From Novosphingobium sp. (GTDB lineage Bacteria; Pseudomonadota; Alphaproteobacteria; Sphingomonadales; Sphingomonadaceae), in the NCBI GenBank assembly GCA_030830245.1, contig JAURNJ010000222.1, positions 1 to 20,898 of the forward strand: 20,898 bases of DNA. The letters run 5' to 3'. Position 1 is the stretch's first letter. Every line of letters begins with the position of its first letter. The notes below the pieces were generated by a model. It did no database searches and was not told the origin of the DNA. It saw nothing but the letters and a program-made list of their open reading frames with translations. The position numbers were made by a program, and so were the translations under genes. Shown piece by piece: positions 7,393-13,909 of this stretch.

Positions 7393-7490
7393 AGCCGGTG
7401 AACGCGGCAATCCACGGCATTTGTACCGCCTGGAAATCGCCCAGTACTTCGCCGCGGGTCGCTGCGATCCGGGCGTCATGCACCGTTCAG
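7393..7490 (+). pseudogene. Possible crotonase scrap upstream of the transporter
   Basis: One plus-strand frame reads QPVNAAIHGICTA, the crotonase signature 'K-P-V-I-A-A-I-H-G'. At DNA level 7393-7420 matches 1439-1466 of the truncated crotonase at 25 of 28 bases. In a shifted frame, TGCGATCCGGGCGTC (Cys-Asp-x-x-Val) follows at nearly the spacing of the crotonase 'C-D' strand, offset by 8 nt. No start, stop or flanking homology remains. This may be a decayed fragment or a chance match to a strongly conserved motif; the right boundary is a guess. Confidence 0.35.
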
Positions 7491-7507
7491 TCGAGCTTGG
7501 GATAACA

Positions 7508-7523
7508 TTGACAGGCCAGTCAA
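7508..7523. promoter_or_regulatory. Palindromic operator candidate TTGAC-N6-GTCAA upstream of the MFS transporter
   Basis: TTGAC (7508-7512) and GTCAA (7519-7523) flank AGGCCA. The palindrome extends one base each side (ATTGAC/GTCAAT), and GGCC forms a symmetrical centre. Arms and spacer length equal those of the site at 5293-5308. It ends 30 nt before ATG 7554. TTGACA at 7508-7513 also looks like a -35 hexamer, so bound protein should block the transporter promoter. Confidence 0.55.
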
Positions 7524-7553
7524 TCGCGGCCTGGTTGAGATTGGGAGAAAGAG

Positions 7554-8930
7554 ATGGCCGCTGGCACGATAGAGCACGGCGTTCCGCCGGAAACGGGCGT
7601 TCATTATGGCCCGCGGCTTCAGGTGCTGCTAGTCATCACCATGCTACTGGTCTGGATCGTTGCGGCTGTCGACAAACTGGTGATGTACCTGCTGATCGAA
7701 CCGATTCGCCAGGACATCGGCGTCTCCGATTTTCAGATGAGTTTCCTAGTTGGTACCGCTTTCGCGGTCGCATATGCTGCGGGCGGCGTGCCGTTCGGTT
7801 ACCTTGCGGACCGGATAAAGCGCAAATGGCAGATCTTCTTCGCGCTCCTCGCGTGGAGCGTATTTTCGATGGCTTGCGGTTTTGCCGGCGGTTTTCTGAT
7901 CCTGTTGTTCATGCGCGGGCTGGTGGGACTAGCTGAATCCGCCTTTCCGCCAGCGCGTGATTCGCTCGTCGCCGACGCTATTCCGCCGCACCGACTGGGG
8001 TTCGCCAACGCCGTGATGACGAGCGGCGGCGTGCTGGGGGGAGGAATCGCGCTGATCATCGGCGGTCTCGTCAGCGGCGCCGTCGGTACGGCGCCGACCG
8101 AGATCGCAGGCTTTCAGTTCAAGCAGTGGCAGCTGGTGTTCCTCGTTACCGGCAGCGCGGGTCTGCTGCTTCTGCCACTCCTCCTTTTCCTGCCCGAAGT
8201 GCCGCGCAAGCACTATGCCGCAACCCCCGGGGTCACCGGATTCGGATCGCTGATGCGCAAGCGATGGCGATTCTACGTTGGTGTGGCAGGCGCGACGGGC
8301 ATGCTGTCTGCGGCGTCAAACGGGATGACGGCCTGGACACCAGCTTTCCTTAATCGGGAATTCGGCATCTCAATGATGGAAGCAGGTGTTACGCTCGGCG
8401 CCGTGCAGACCATTGCCATCCTGATCAGCTTCCTGATCTCGGGCTGGGGCATCGATTTCCTGTTTCGCAAGGGCATTCGCCGGGTCCACTTGAACTGGAC
8501 GCTGATTGCCACTGTGCTGGGGGCGCCGATGTACCTTATCGCTTTCCAGATGCCGGGACTGGTGCTGTTTTACGCATTCTACATCGTCGGGCTGATTGTC
8601 AGCCTGGGCTATGCCGTGGCACTCGTCTCGGCGATCCAGATCGAAACGATGCCGCAATACCGTGGCCGCGCAGCCGCGTTCTACTACCTTGTGCTCAACA
8701 TCGTGGGGTTCGGTCTTGGCCCGACGATCGTCGCCGCGGTGACCGACTTTGTGATCAAGGACAGCGCGCGGGTGGGCGAGGCGATCGTGATCACGGTCGG
8801 CGTGCTCAGTGCAATTGCCGTCCTGTTCGTGCTGCTGGCGCTTCGCCAGCGTGGTGAAGAGCCAGCGGCTGGTGTGGTACCGGCCCTGGCGACCGCGCCG
8901 GATGTCCTCGCGGCGGACCGTGCGGTCTAG
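7554..8930 (+). CDS. Major facilitator superfamily transporter, probable organic acid/pathway substrate permease
   Basis: The product is 458 residues with about 12 hydrophobic segments in two halves, separated by a cytoplasmic loop near 210-230 (PEVPRKHYAATPGVTGFGSLMRKRW). The MFS loop 2-3 motif is present as GYLADRIKRKW (82-92). Loop 4-5 has RGLVGLAESAFPPARDSLVADAIP (121-144), like the spinster/sphingosine-type MFS proteins common in sphingomonad catabolic clusters. ATG 7554 follows GGGAGA by about 6 nt. It is the only transporter here, so it most likely imports the acid degraded by the neighbouring CoA-dependent enzymes. A perfect palindrome shared with the TetR intergenic region lies just upstream and suggests joint control. 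Export cannot be ruled out. Confidence 0.88.
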   Translation: MAAGTIEHGVPPETGVHYGPRLQVLLVITMLLVWIVAAVDKLVMYLLIEPIRQDIGVSDFQMSFLVGTAFAVAYAAGGVPFGYLADRIKRKWQIFFALLAWSVFSMACGFAGGFLILLFMRGLVGLAESAFPPARDSLVADAIPPHRLGFANAVMTSGGVLGGGIALIIGGLVSGAVGTAPTEIAGFQFKQWQLVFLVTGSAGLLLLPLLLFLPEVPRKHYAATPGVTGFGSLMRKRWRFYVGVAGATGMLSAASNGMTAWTPAFLNREFGISMMEAGVTLGAVQTIAILISFLISGWGIDFLFRKGIRRVHLNWTLIATVLGAPMYLIAFQMPGLVLFYAFYIVGLIVSLGYAVALVSAIQIETMPQYRGRAAAFYYLVLNIVGFGLGPTIVAAVTDFVIKDSARVGEAIVITVGVLSAIAVLFVLLALRQRGEEPAAGVVPALATAPDVLAADRAV

Positions 8931-8936
8931 GAAGGA

Positions 8937-8964
8937 GGCAGGCGCGCCTGCCAATTCGCCTGCC
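8937..8964. terminator. Hairpin between convergent MFS and SDR genes
   Basis: GGCAGGCGCGCCTGCC (8937-8952) is a perfect 16-bp palindrome. CGCCTGCC then recurs at 8957-8964 after AATT, so the left arm can pair with either copy. The second pairing leaves a proper loop. The element starts 7 nt after the transporter stop and lies 29 nt from the SDR stop at 8993. It is a good position for a bidirectional terminator, though there is no T tract. Confidence 0.45.
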
Positions 8965-8992
8965 GGGCGAGCAGATCTCCGCTATGCTCGCC

Positions 8993-9736
8993 TCAGGCGG
9001 AGCCGCCCGCCGCAGCCAGGTTCTGGCCGGTCATCCAGTCACCATCCTCGCTGGCGAGGAACGCAACCACGCCCGCGATATCACGCGGCGTCCCGATGCG
9101 CCCGAGCGGCATGCTCTCTATAACGCTTCGAACCACTTCGGGCGGCAGATTGCTGATCAGATCGGTATCGGTGATCCCCGGCAGCACCGAATTAACTGTG
9201 ATGCGACGCGGAGCGAGTTCGGCGGCCCAGATGCGGGTGAATGCCTCCACCGCCGCCTTGGTGCCGGCATAGATCGAAAGCCCAGGTACACGCGCCAGCG
9301 TGGTCGTGCTCGAGATGTTGATGACGCGCCCGCCGTCGCGCATCATTCTCACTGCGGCTTGCGTCACGAAAAAGAGTCCGCGCATGTTGAGGCTCATCAT
9401 CGCTTCGAATTGCTCGGGCGTCGATGCCTCCAGCGTCGGCATTCCGCCCGATCCGCGGCCCGCATTGTTCACCAGGATGTCGAGCTGCGGGTGTTCCCGG
9501 GCAATGCTTTCGAACATCGCGGGAATCGCGGCAAGGTCGGAAAGATCGGCACACACGGTCGAAGCCGCGCCACCCTTGGATCGGATATCTGCCGCAAGCG
9601 CCTCCGCCTCGGCACTGCTGCGCGAATAGTTGATGATGACGTGTGCGCCGTCGCTTGCGAGTCGCTCGGCGATGCCCTTGCCAATCCCGCGCCCGGCACC
9701 AGTTACCAGCGCCACCTTATTAGCTAGTCTAACCAT
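8993..9736 (-). CDS. Classical short-chain dehydrogenase/reductase (SDR)
   Basis: The product is 247 residues, full length for a classical SDR. Landmarks are TGAGRGIG at 12-19, NNAG at 90-93, Asn117, Ser143, Tyr156 and Lys160 (YAGTK). Asn36-Tyr37-Ser38-Arg39 after the second strand, with no acid there, suggests NADP preference. The C-terminus [16 protein letters not shown]...MTGQNLAAAGGSA closely matches the SDR relic at 6337-6528. ATG 9736 is chosen because AAGGAG lies 8 nt upstream. It resembles FabG-type 3-oxoacyl reductases and could oxidise a 3-hydroxyacyl-CoA. It is convergent with the transporter and divergent from the acyl-CoA synthetase operon at 10066. Confidence 0.9.
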   Translation of the reverse strand: MVRLANKVALVTGAGRGIGKGIAERLASDGAHVIINYSRSSAEAEALAADIRSKGGAASTVCADLSDLAAIPAMFESIAREHPQLDILVNNAGRGSGGMPTLEASTPEQFEAMMSLNMRGLFFVTQAAVRMMRDGGRVINISSTTTLARVPGLSIYAGTKAAVEAFTRIWAAELAPRRITVNSVLPGITDTDLISNLPPEVVRSVIESMPLGRIGTPRDIAGVVAFLASEDGDWMTGQNLAAAGGSA

Positions 9737-10065
9737 GTCATTGTCTCCTTGCCGCACGCGTAGTGTGTGCCTGTGCGGCTGGCAACAGGAACCCGCAATC
9801 TGGAGGAAGCTGGCTGGCGGCCGGCTCCGTAGTCCCGAAAACAGCAGCCGCGCGTGCTGGCGGTGCTCAAACGCGCGTCCGGCATCCGTTTGCCGCTTAC
9901 GCTGGGCAACCAGTCGGGCAAGTGGGCAAGGCGTTTCGCGATGTCCAACGGATCTTGCGGCTTACCTAGTTAACTAAGTTGACAAGTGGCAGGCCAAGAC
10001 CACTTGCAAGCTGACGCCAATGTGCATAACGGTGTCTGTGAGCGTCCAATACCAAGGAATTTCGC
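9737..10065. other. Divergent intergenic region, SDR / NDP-forming synthetase
   Basis: These 329 bases hold no gene that I recognise on either strand. Frames that stay open are low-complexity and unlike known proteins. The right third is markedly AT-richer and carries a perfect 10-bp palindrome and a 7-bp inverted repeat, listed separately. It probably contains promoters for both flanking genes. Confidence 0.4.
9967..10006. promoter_or_regulatory. Composite symmetric elements upstream of the synthetase operon
   Basis: TAGTTAACTA (9967-9976) is a perfect palindrome. Seven bases on, CAAGTGG (9983-9989) and CCACTTG (10000-10006) form an inverted repeat with a 10-nt spacer, and TTGAC sits between them at 9979-9983. 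The block ends 60 nt before ATG 10066. The arrangement suggests one or two operators over a promoter. The half-sites do not match the TTGAC-N6-GTCAA pair, so a different regulator, such as one of the downstream GntR proteins, would be expected. Confidence 0.35.
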
Positions 10066-12171
10066 ATGGCCACCGCTGTACTCGCCCCTGCGACCGATCT
10101 GAACGCGCTGTTCGCACCAGCTTCGATCGTCATGATCGGCGCCACTGAGAAGTCTGTGTGGTCAAACAATATTGCCGGGCGGCTAGAGGAATATGGATTC
10201 GACGGCGAGGTCTATGTCGTCAATCGCGGTGGGGTCGATGTGCATGGCTTCCCCGGCTTCACCTCCTGCAAGGCGATCGGCAAACCGGTCGATGCCGCCT
10301 ACATCTTCGTGCCGGTGGCGGCGGTTTACGACGCGCTGGTTGACGCTGCTGACGCGGGCGTGCGCGGCGTGGTTATCCTGACTTCGGGTTTTGCCGAGGT
10401 CGATGCCGAAGGCGCGGCATCGCAGGAACGGATCGTGGCGTTCGCCAGGGAACGCGGCATTGCGTTGCTTGGCCCCAACTCGCTCGGTTATGCCAACGTG
10501 GCAGAAAGCCGCGCGCTGACCGTGATTCCGCCGCGCAAGCCGATCTTGCTGGGCGGCATTGGCATCGTCTCGCAGAGCGGGGCAACCGCGAGCGAGATCG
10601 CGAAGTTCGCGCACCAGCAGGGCTTCGGCATCAGCTTCACTGTTGCCACCGGCAACGAGGCGGGCATTACCACTAGCGACGTGGTCGATTATCTGGTCGA
10701 TCACGAACCGACGCGGGTGATTGCGATATACTCGGAAACGATCAATGATCCCGCGATGCTGCGCCGCGCCGCGATCCGCGCCCGCAAGGCGCGCAAGGCG
10801 ATCGTCATCCTCAAGGTGGGGAAGAGCGAGATCACTGCCGCAGTCGCCCAGGCGCACACCGGCGCGCTGGTGGGTGACGACGGAATCTTCGACGCTGCCT
10901 GTCACCAGCTAGGCATGATCCGGGTCAATTCGGTCGAGGAAATGGTGATGACTGCAGGGCTTATCGACCGGGTCGGTCCGATCGAACGCCCCGGCATCGC
11001 CATGGTCTCGATGTCGGGCGGTACATGCGGCATGTTCGCCGATCTCGCCGATGAATACGGCCTGCCGATGCCGCAGTTCGCGCCCGAGACGGTCGAACAG
11101 CTCAAGGGCGTGATTTCCGAATACGGCACCACGCTGAACCCGTTCGATATCACCGGCGCAGTCATGCGCGATCCGACGATCTGGACCCGCGCGCTGCCGA
11201 TCATCGGCGCCGATCCGAATATCGGGATCGTGGTCATCAACTCGAACTCGCCACAGGCCCAGCACGATCTTGCCGGGGCAAATCTCCAGGCGAGCGGCTA
11301 CATCCCGGGGATCGCGGCGATGGCGGTTCCGGGCGTCTATATCACACAGGTTTTGCAGGCCGTTAACGAGACGATGGCCAGCTACCTCCAAACCAACGAT
11401 AACCCGATAATGCTGTACGGCCTCGAATATGGTGCGCGCGCGCTTGCCCATCTCAGCCGCTGGTCGAGCGGGCTTGATCGCGTGGCGCAGGATCTGGTCG
11501 AGCAGCCCTCGCGCAGTCGGCCGCAGGGCGAACGAGAGGTGCTCACATACCTCGGAAGCAAGGGCGTGCCGGTGATCCCCGCCAAGCTGGTGACGAGCGC
11601 GCAGGACGCGGCCGCCCATGCCCGATTGCTTGGCGGCAAGGTTGCGATTAAGATCGCCTCCCCCGACATCGCTCACAAGACCGAAGTCGGCGGGGTCAAG
11701 CTTTCGCTCGAAGGTGACGAGGCGGTCGCCGCCGCTTTCGAGCAAATCATGCGCTCCGTCGCTGAGAAGGCGCCAGAGGCGGAGATAGAGGGTGCAATCG
11801 TGGCGCCAATGCGTTCGGTCGGCACTGAACTGTTCGTCGGCACCGCGCGCGATCCGCAATGGGGCCCGGTGATCGCGGTCGGGCTCGGCGGGATCTGGGT
11901 CGAGGCGCTGAAGGACAGCGCCATCCGCCTGCTGCCGGTGAGCAAGCCCGACGTCATCGACATGTTCCGGTCGCTGCGCGGCGCTAGGTTGCTCGAGGGT
12001 TTCCGCGGTAGCGCCCCGGTTGATCTTGATGCGGTCGCCGATGCGGTGGTGAACATCGGCGAGGCCGCGCTCGCGCTCGGCCCGGATCTTGCCTCGCTTG
12101 AAATCAACCCATTACTGGCTGACGGTTCGCAGATCGAAGCCATCGACGGCCTGACAGTCTGGTCGAACTGA
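10066..12171 (+). CDS. NDP-forming acyl-CoA synthetase (acetyl-CoA synthetase/PAT-like, fused alpha-beta)
   Basis: The 701-residue protein has the fused domain order of ADP-forming acyl-CoA synthetases. A CoA-binding Rossmann domain spans about 10-110 (IVMIGATEKSVWSNNIAGRL). A succinyl-CoA-ligase-like domain from about 165 has SQSGATASE and the phosphohistidine motif AQAHTGALVGDD, with His264 equivalent to the His in GHAGA of succinyl-CoA synthetase. A second flavodoxin-like domain runs to about 450. An ATP-grasp domain fills about 480-701 (KVAIKIASPDIAHKTEVGGVKL, APMRSVGTELFVGTARDPQWGP). It activates acids with ATP through a phosphoenzyme and can run in reverse. No GNAT acetyltransferase domain is present. 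ATG 10066 follows AAGGAATTTCGC. The ACAD gene starts 19 nt after its stop, so the two are co-transcribed. Confidence 0.9.
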   Translation: MATAVLAPATDLNALFAPASIVMIGATEKSVWSNNIAGRLEEYGFDGEVYVVNRGGVDVHGFPGFTSCKAIGKPVDAAYIFVPVAAVYDALVDAADAGVRGVVILTSGFAEVDAEGAASQERIVAFARERGIALLGPNSLGYANVAESRALTVIPPRKPILLGGIGIVSQSGATASEIAKFAHQQGFGISFTVATGNEAGITTSDVVDYLVDHEPTRVIAIYSETINDPAMLRRAAIRARKARKAIVILKVGKSEITAAVAQAHTGALVGDDGIFDAACHQLGMIRVNSVEEMVMTAGLIDRVGPIERPGIAMVSMSGGTCGMFADLADEYGLPMPQFAPETVEQLKGVISEYGTTLNPFDITGAVMRDPTIWTRALPIIGADPNIGIVVINSNSPQAQHDLAGANLQASGYIPGIAAMAVPGVYITQVLQAVNETMASYLQTNDNPIMLYGLEYGARALAHLSRWSSGLDRVAQDLVEQPSRSRPQGEREVLTYLGSKGVPVIPAKLVTSAQDAAAHARLLGGKVAIKIASPDIAHKTEVGGVKLSLEGDEAVAAAFEQIMRSVAEKAPEAEIEGAIVAPMRSVGTELFVGTARDPQWGPVIAVGLGGIWVEALKDSAIRLLPVSKPDVIDMFRSLRGARLLEGFRGSAPVDLDAVADAVVNIGEAALALGPDLASLEINPLLADGSQIEAIDGLTVWSN

Positions 12172-12190
12172 CGTCAAGGAGGCGCAAATC

Positions 12191-13354
12191 ATGTCCGTTC
12201 TCGATATTCCAGAATCCCAGTCGATGCAGGACCCCGACATCGAAATGTTCCGGGATTCGGTGCGCCGCTTCTTCAAACAGCGCGCTACCCCTGACCGGGT
12301 CGAGAAATGGCGCGAGGCCGGCCAGGTCGATCGCGAGTTCTGGAACGAGGCAGGCGAGGCCGGTTTCCTGGGGGTCACGGTGCCCGAGCAATACGGCGGA
12401 GCCGGCGCGGATTTCCGCTACGACATTACGCTGGTTCAGGAAGCGCAGCGCAACGATGTCGATGGGTTCGCGATCTCGCTGCACAACGTGATCGTCACAC
12501 CCTATATCCAGAGCCACGCTACCGAGGAGCAGAAGCAGCGATGGCTGCCCAAGCTGGTCAGCGGTGAATCCATCGCCGCGATCGCGATGAGCGAGCCGGG
12601 TGCCGGTTCGGACCTGCAATCGATCCGCACGATCGCGATCAAGGATGGCAACGGCTACCGCATCAATGGATCAAAGACGTTCATCTCGAATGGCCAGCTT
12701 GCCAACTTTATCGTCGTCGTCGCCAAGACCGATCCCAAGCTGGGCGCGCGCGGCACATCGCTGCTGATTGTCGAAACCGACAAGGTCGAGGGCTTCCGAC
12801 GCGGCAAGAAGCTCGACAAGATCGGTCAGGATGCACAGGATACGTCCGAACTTTTCTTCGATGACGTCTGGGTGCCGAGCGAGAACCTGCTGGGGCTGGA
12901 AGAAGGCCGAGGCTTTTTCCAGCTTATGGCGGAACTCCCGCGCGAGCGGTTGCTGATGGCGATCGGCGGCATTGTCACGATGGAGCGCGCGCTTGAAGCG
13001 ACGATCGAATATACCAAGTCGCGCAAGGCTTTCGGCCAGTCGATCTTCGACTTTCAGAACACCCAGTTCAAGCTTGCCGAATGCAAGACCAAGGCGAGCG
13101 TAGCCAAGATCTTCATCAATGATTGCGTGGAGAAGGCGCTCAAGGGCGAACTCGACGGTACGATTTCGGCGATGGCGAAGTATTGGGTCACGGAAACCGA
13201 GTGGGAAATCGTTGACGCCTGTCTGCAGCTTCACGGCGGCTATGGCTATGTCAATGAGTATCCGATCGCACGGATATTCCGCGATTCGCGCGTCCAGCGG
13301 ATCTATGGCGGATCGACCGAGATCATGAAGGTGCTGATTGGGAGGACGATGTAG
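12191..13354 (+). CDS. Acyl-CoA dehydrogenase (LCAD/IVD-like active-site layout)
   Basis: The product is 387 residues, standard for a soluble FAD-dependent acyl-CoA dehydrogenase that introduces an alpha-beta double bond and passes electrons to ETF. Family motifs are IAMSEPGAGSDLQSI (131-145), NGSKTFISNG (159-168), ELPRERLLMAIGG (248-260), RKAFGQSIFDFQNTQFKLAE (279-297) and LHGGYGYVNEYPIARIFRDSRVQRIYGGSTEIMK (347-380). The usual catalytic-Glu position near the C-terminus (YEGTSEI) is Gly373. Glu269 in the helix before RKAFG sits where long-chain and isovaleryl enzymes carry their base, so activity is expected. A strong AAGGAGG precedes ATG 12191. Coupled with the synthetase upstream, it probably oxidises the acid that enzyme activates, with branched or bulky chains as plausible substrates. 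Confidence 0.92.
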   Translation: MSVLDIPESQSMQDPDIEMFRDSVRRFFKQRATPDRVEKWREAGQVDREFWNEAGEAGFLGVTVPEQYGGAGADFRYDITLVQEAQRNDVDGFAISLHNVIVTPYIQSHATEEQKQRWLPKLVSGESIAAIAMSEPGAGSDLQSIRTIAIKDGNGYRINGSKTFISNGQLANFIVVVAKTDPKLGARGTSLLIVETDKVEGFRRGKKLDKIGQDAQDTSELFFDDVWVPSENLLGLEEGRGFFQLMAELPRERLLMAIGGIVTMERALEATIEYTKSRKAFGQSIFDFQNTQFKLAECKTKASVAKIFINDCVEKALKGELDGTISAMAKYWVTETEWEIVDACLQLHGGYGYVNEYPIARIFRDSRVQRIYGGSTEIMKVLIGRTM

Positions 13355-13376
13355 GCGGCGCGCCAGGGGAGCATTC

Positions 13377-13466
13377 ATGGCCGATCGACTTGCGCTGCCC
13401 GCCCCTCCCTCGCGCCGGATCGTGACCGGACTGAGCGAGGATGGGCGCTCGGCCATCCTGCTTTAG
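13377..13466 (+). pseudogene. N-terminal scrap of a cupin-like protein
   Basis: A 29-codon frame opens at ATG 13377, behind GGGGAG at ideal spacing, and stops at TAG 13464-13466. The segment SRRIVTGLSEDGRSAIL resembles the opening of small cupin-domain proteins in catabolic operons, which begin with 'R-R-V-V-T-G-x-x-x-D-G-R-S'. The beta-barrel itself is absent, so this is probably the residue of a gene cut by deletion, with its translation start preserved. The fragment is too short for certainty, and a leader peptide is an alternative. It occupies most of the 147-nt gap between the ACAD and DUF35 genes. Confidence 0.45.
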
Positions 13467-13501
13467 AACCTGGGGGCCGCTGCGGAGGCAAGTAACTAAC
13501 A

Positions 13502-13909
13502 ATGACTATCGCGCGACCATACCCCAGACTGACCCCGGAGAACGCGTTTTTCTGGGGCTCAGGCAAAGATGGCGTCTTGCGTTTCCAGCGGTGCGGGGGA
13601 TGCGGCCACTTTCTTCACCCGCCATCGCCGCGATGCCCGCAATGCCTAGGGGCCGACATTGCGATTGTGCCGGTGTCAGGCCGAGCCACGGTACTGGCGC
13701 GCACGGTCAACCAGCACCAGTGGCACCCGGCGTTCCCGCCGCCTTACCTGATCGCGCTGGTCGAGATCGAGGAGGCGCCTTATGTTCGCCTCACTACCCG
13801 CATCGTGAACTGTGCGCCCGACGAGGTAGCGATCGGCATGCGTGTGCGGGTCGTTTTCGAAGCGCAGGGCCCGGCGTGGCTTCCCCTGTTCGAACCGGAT
13901 CGTGGATGA
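13502..13909 (+). CDS. DUF35 Zn-ribbon/OB-fold protein, thiolase-partner type
   Basis: The 135-residue protein shows the rubredoxin-like zinc ribbon Cys31-X2-Cys34...Cys45-X2-Cys48 (CGGCGHFLHPPSPRCPQC). The OB-fold segment follows, with SGRATVLARTVNQHQWHPAF and YLIALVEIEEAPYVRLTTRI. The opening PRLTPENAFFWGSGKDGVLRFQRC is typical of the family. Such proteins bind acyl-CoA and form complexes with thiolase-fold partners; ChsH2-DUF35 with Ltp2 in steroid side-chain cleavage is the characterised case. Its TGA overlaps the ATG of the thiolase-fold gene (ATGA), so translation is coupled and the products probably form one complex. No convincing ribosome site precedes ATG 13502: GGAGG lies about 13 nt away. 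Confidence 0.88.
   Translation: MTIARPYPRLTPENAFFWGSGKDGVLRFQRCGGCGHFLHPPSPRCPQCLGADIAIVPVSGRATVLARTVNQHQWHPAFPPPYLIALVEIEEAPYVRLTTRIVNCAPDEVAIGMRVRVVFEAQGPAWLPLFEPDRG

Noticed and set aside
8937..8964. CRISPR-like or mobile-element repeat because of the repeated CGCCTGCC
   Set aside because: Only two 8-bp copies in a gap between convergent genes; a hairpin terminator explains them more simply.
10909..11859. 316-codon minus-strand frame inside the NDP-forming synthetase
   Set aside because: Shadow of the synthetase reading frame with low-complexity Arg/His/Asp content and no homology that I recognise.
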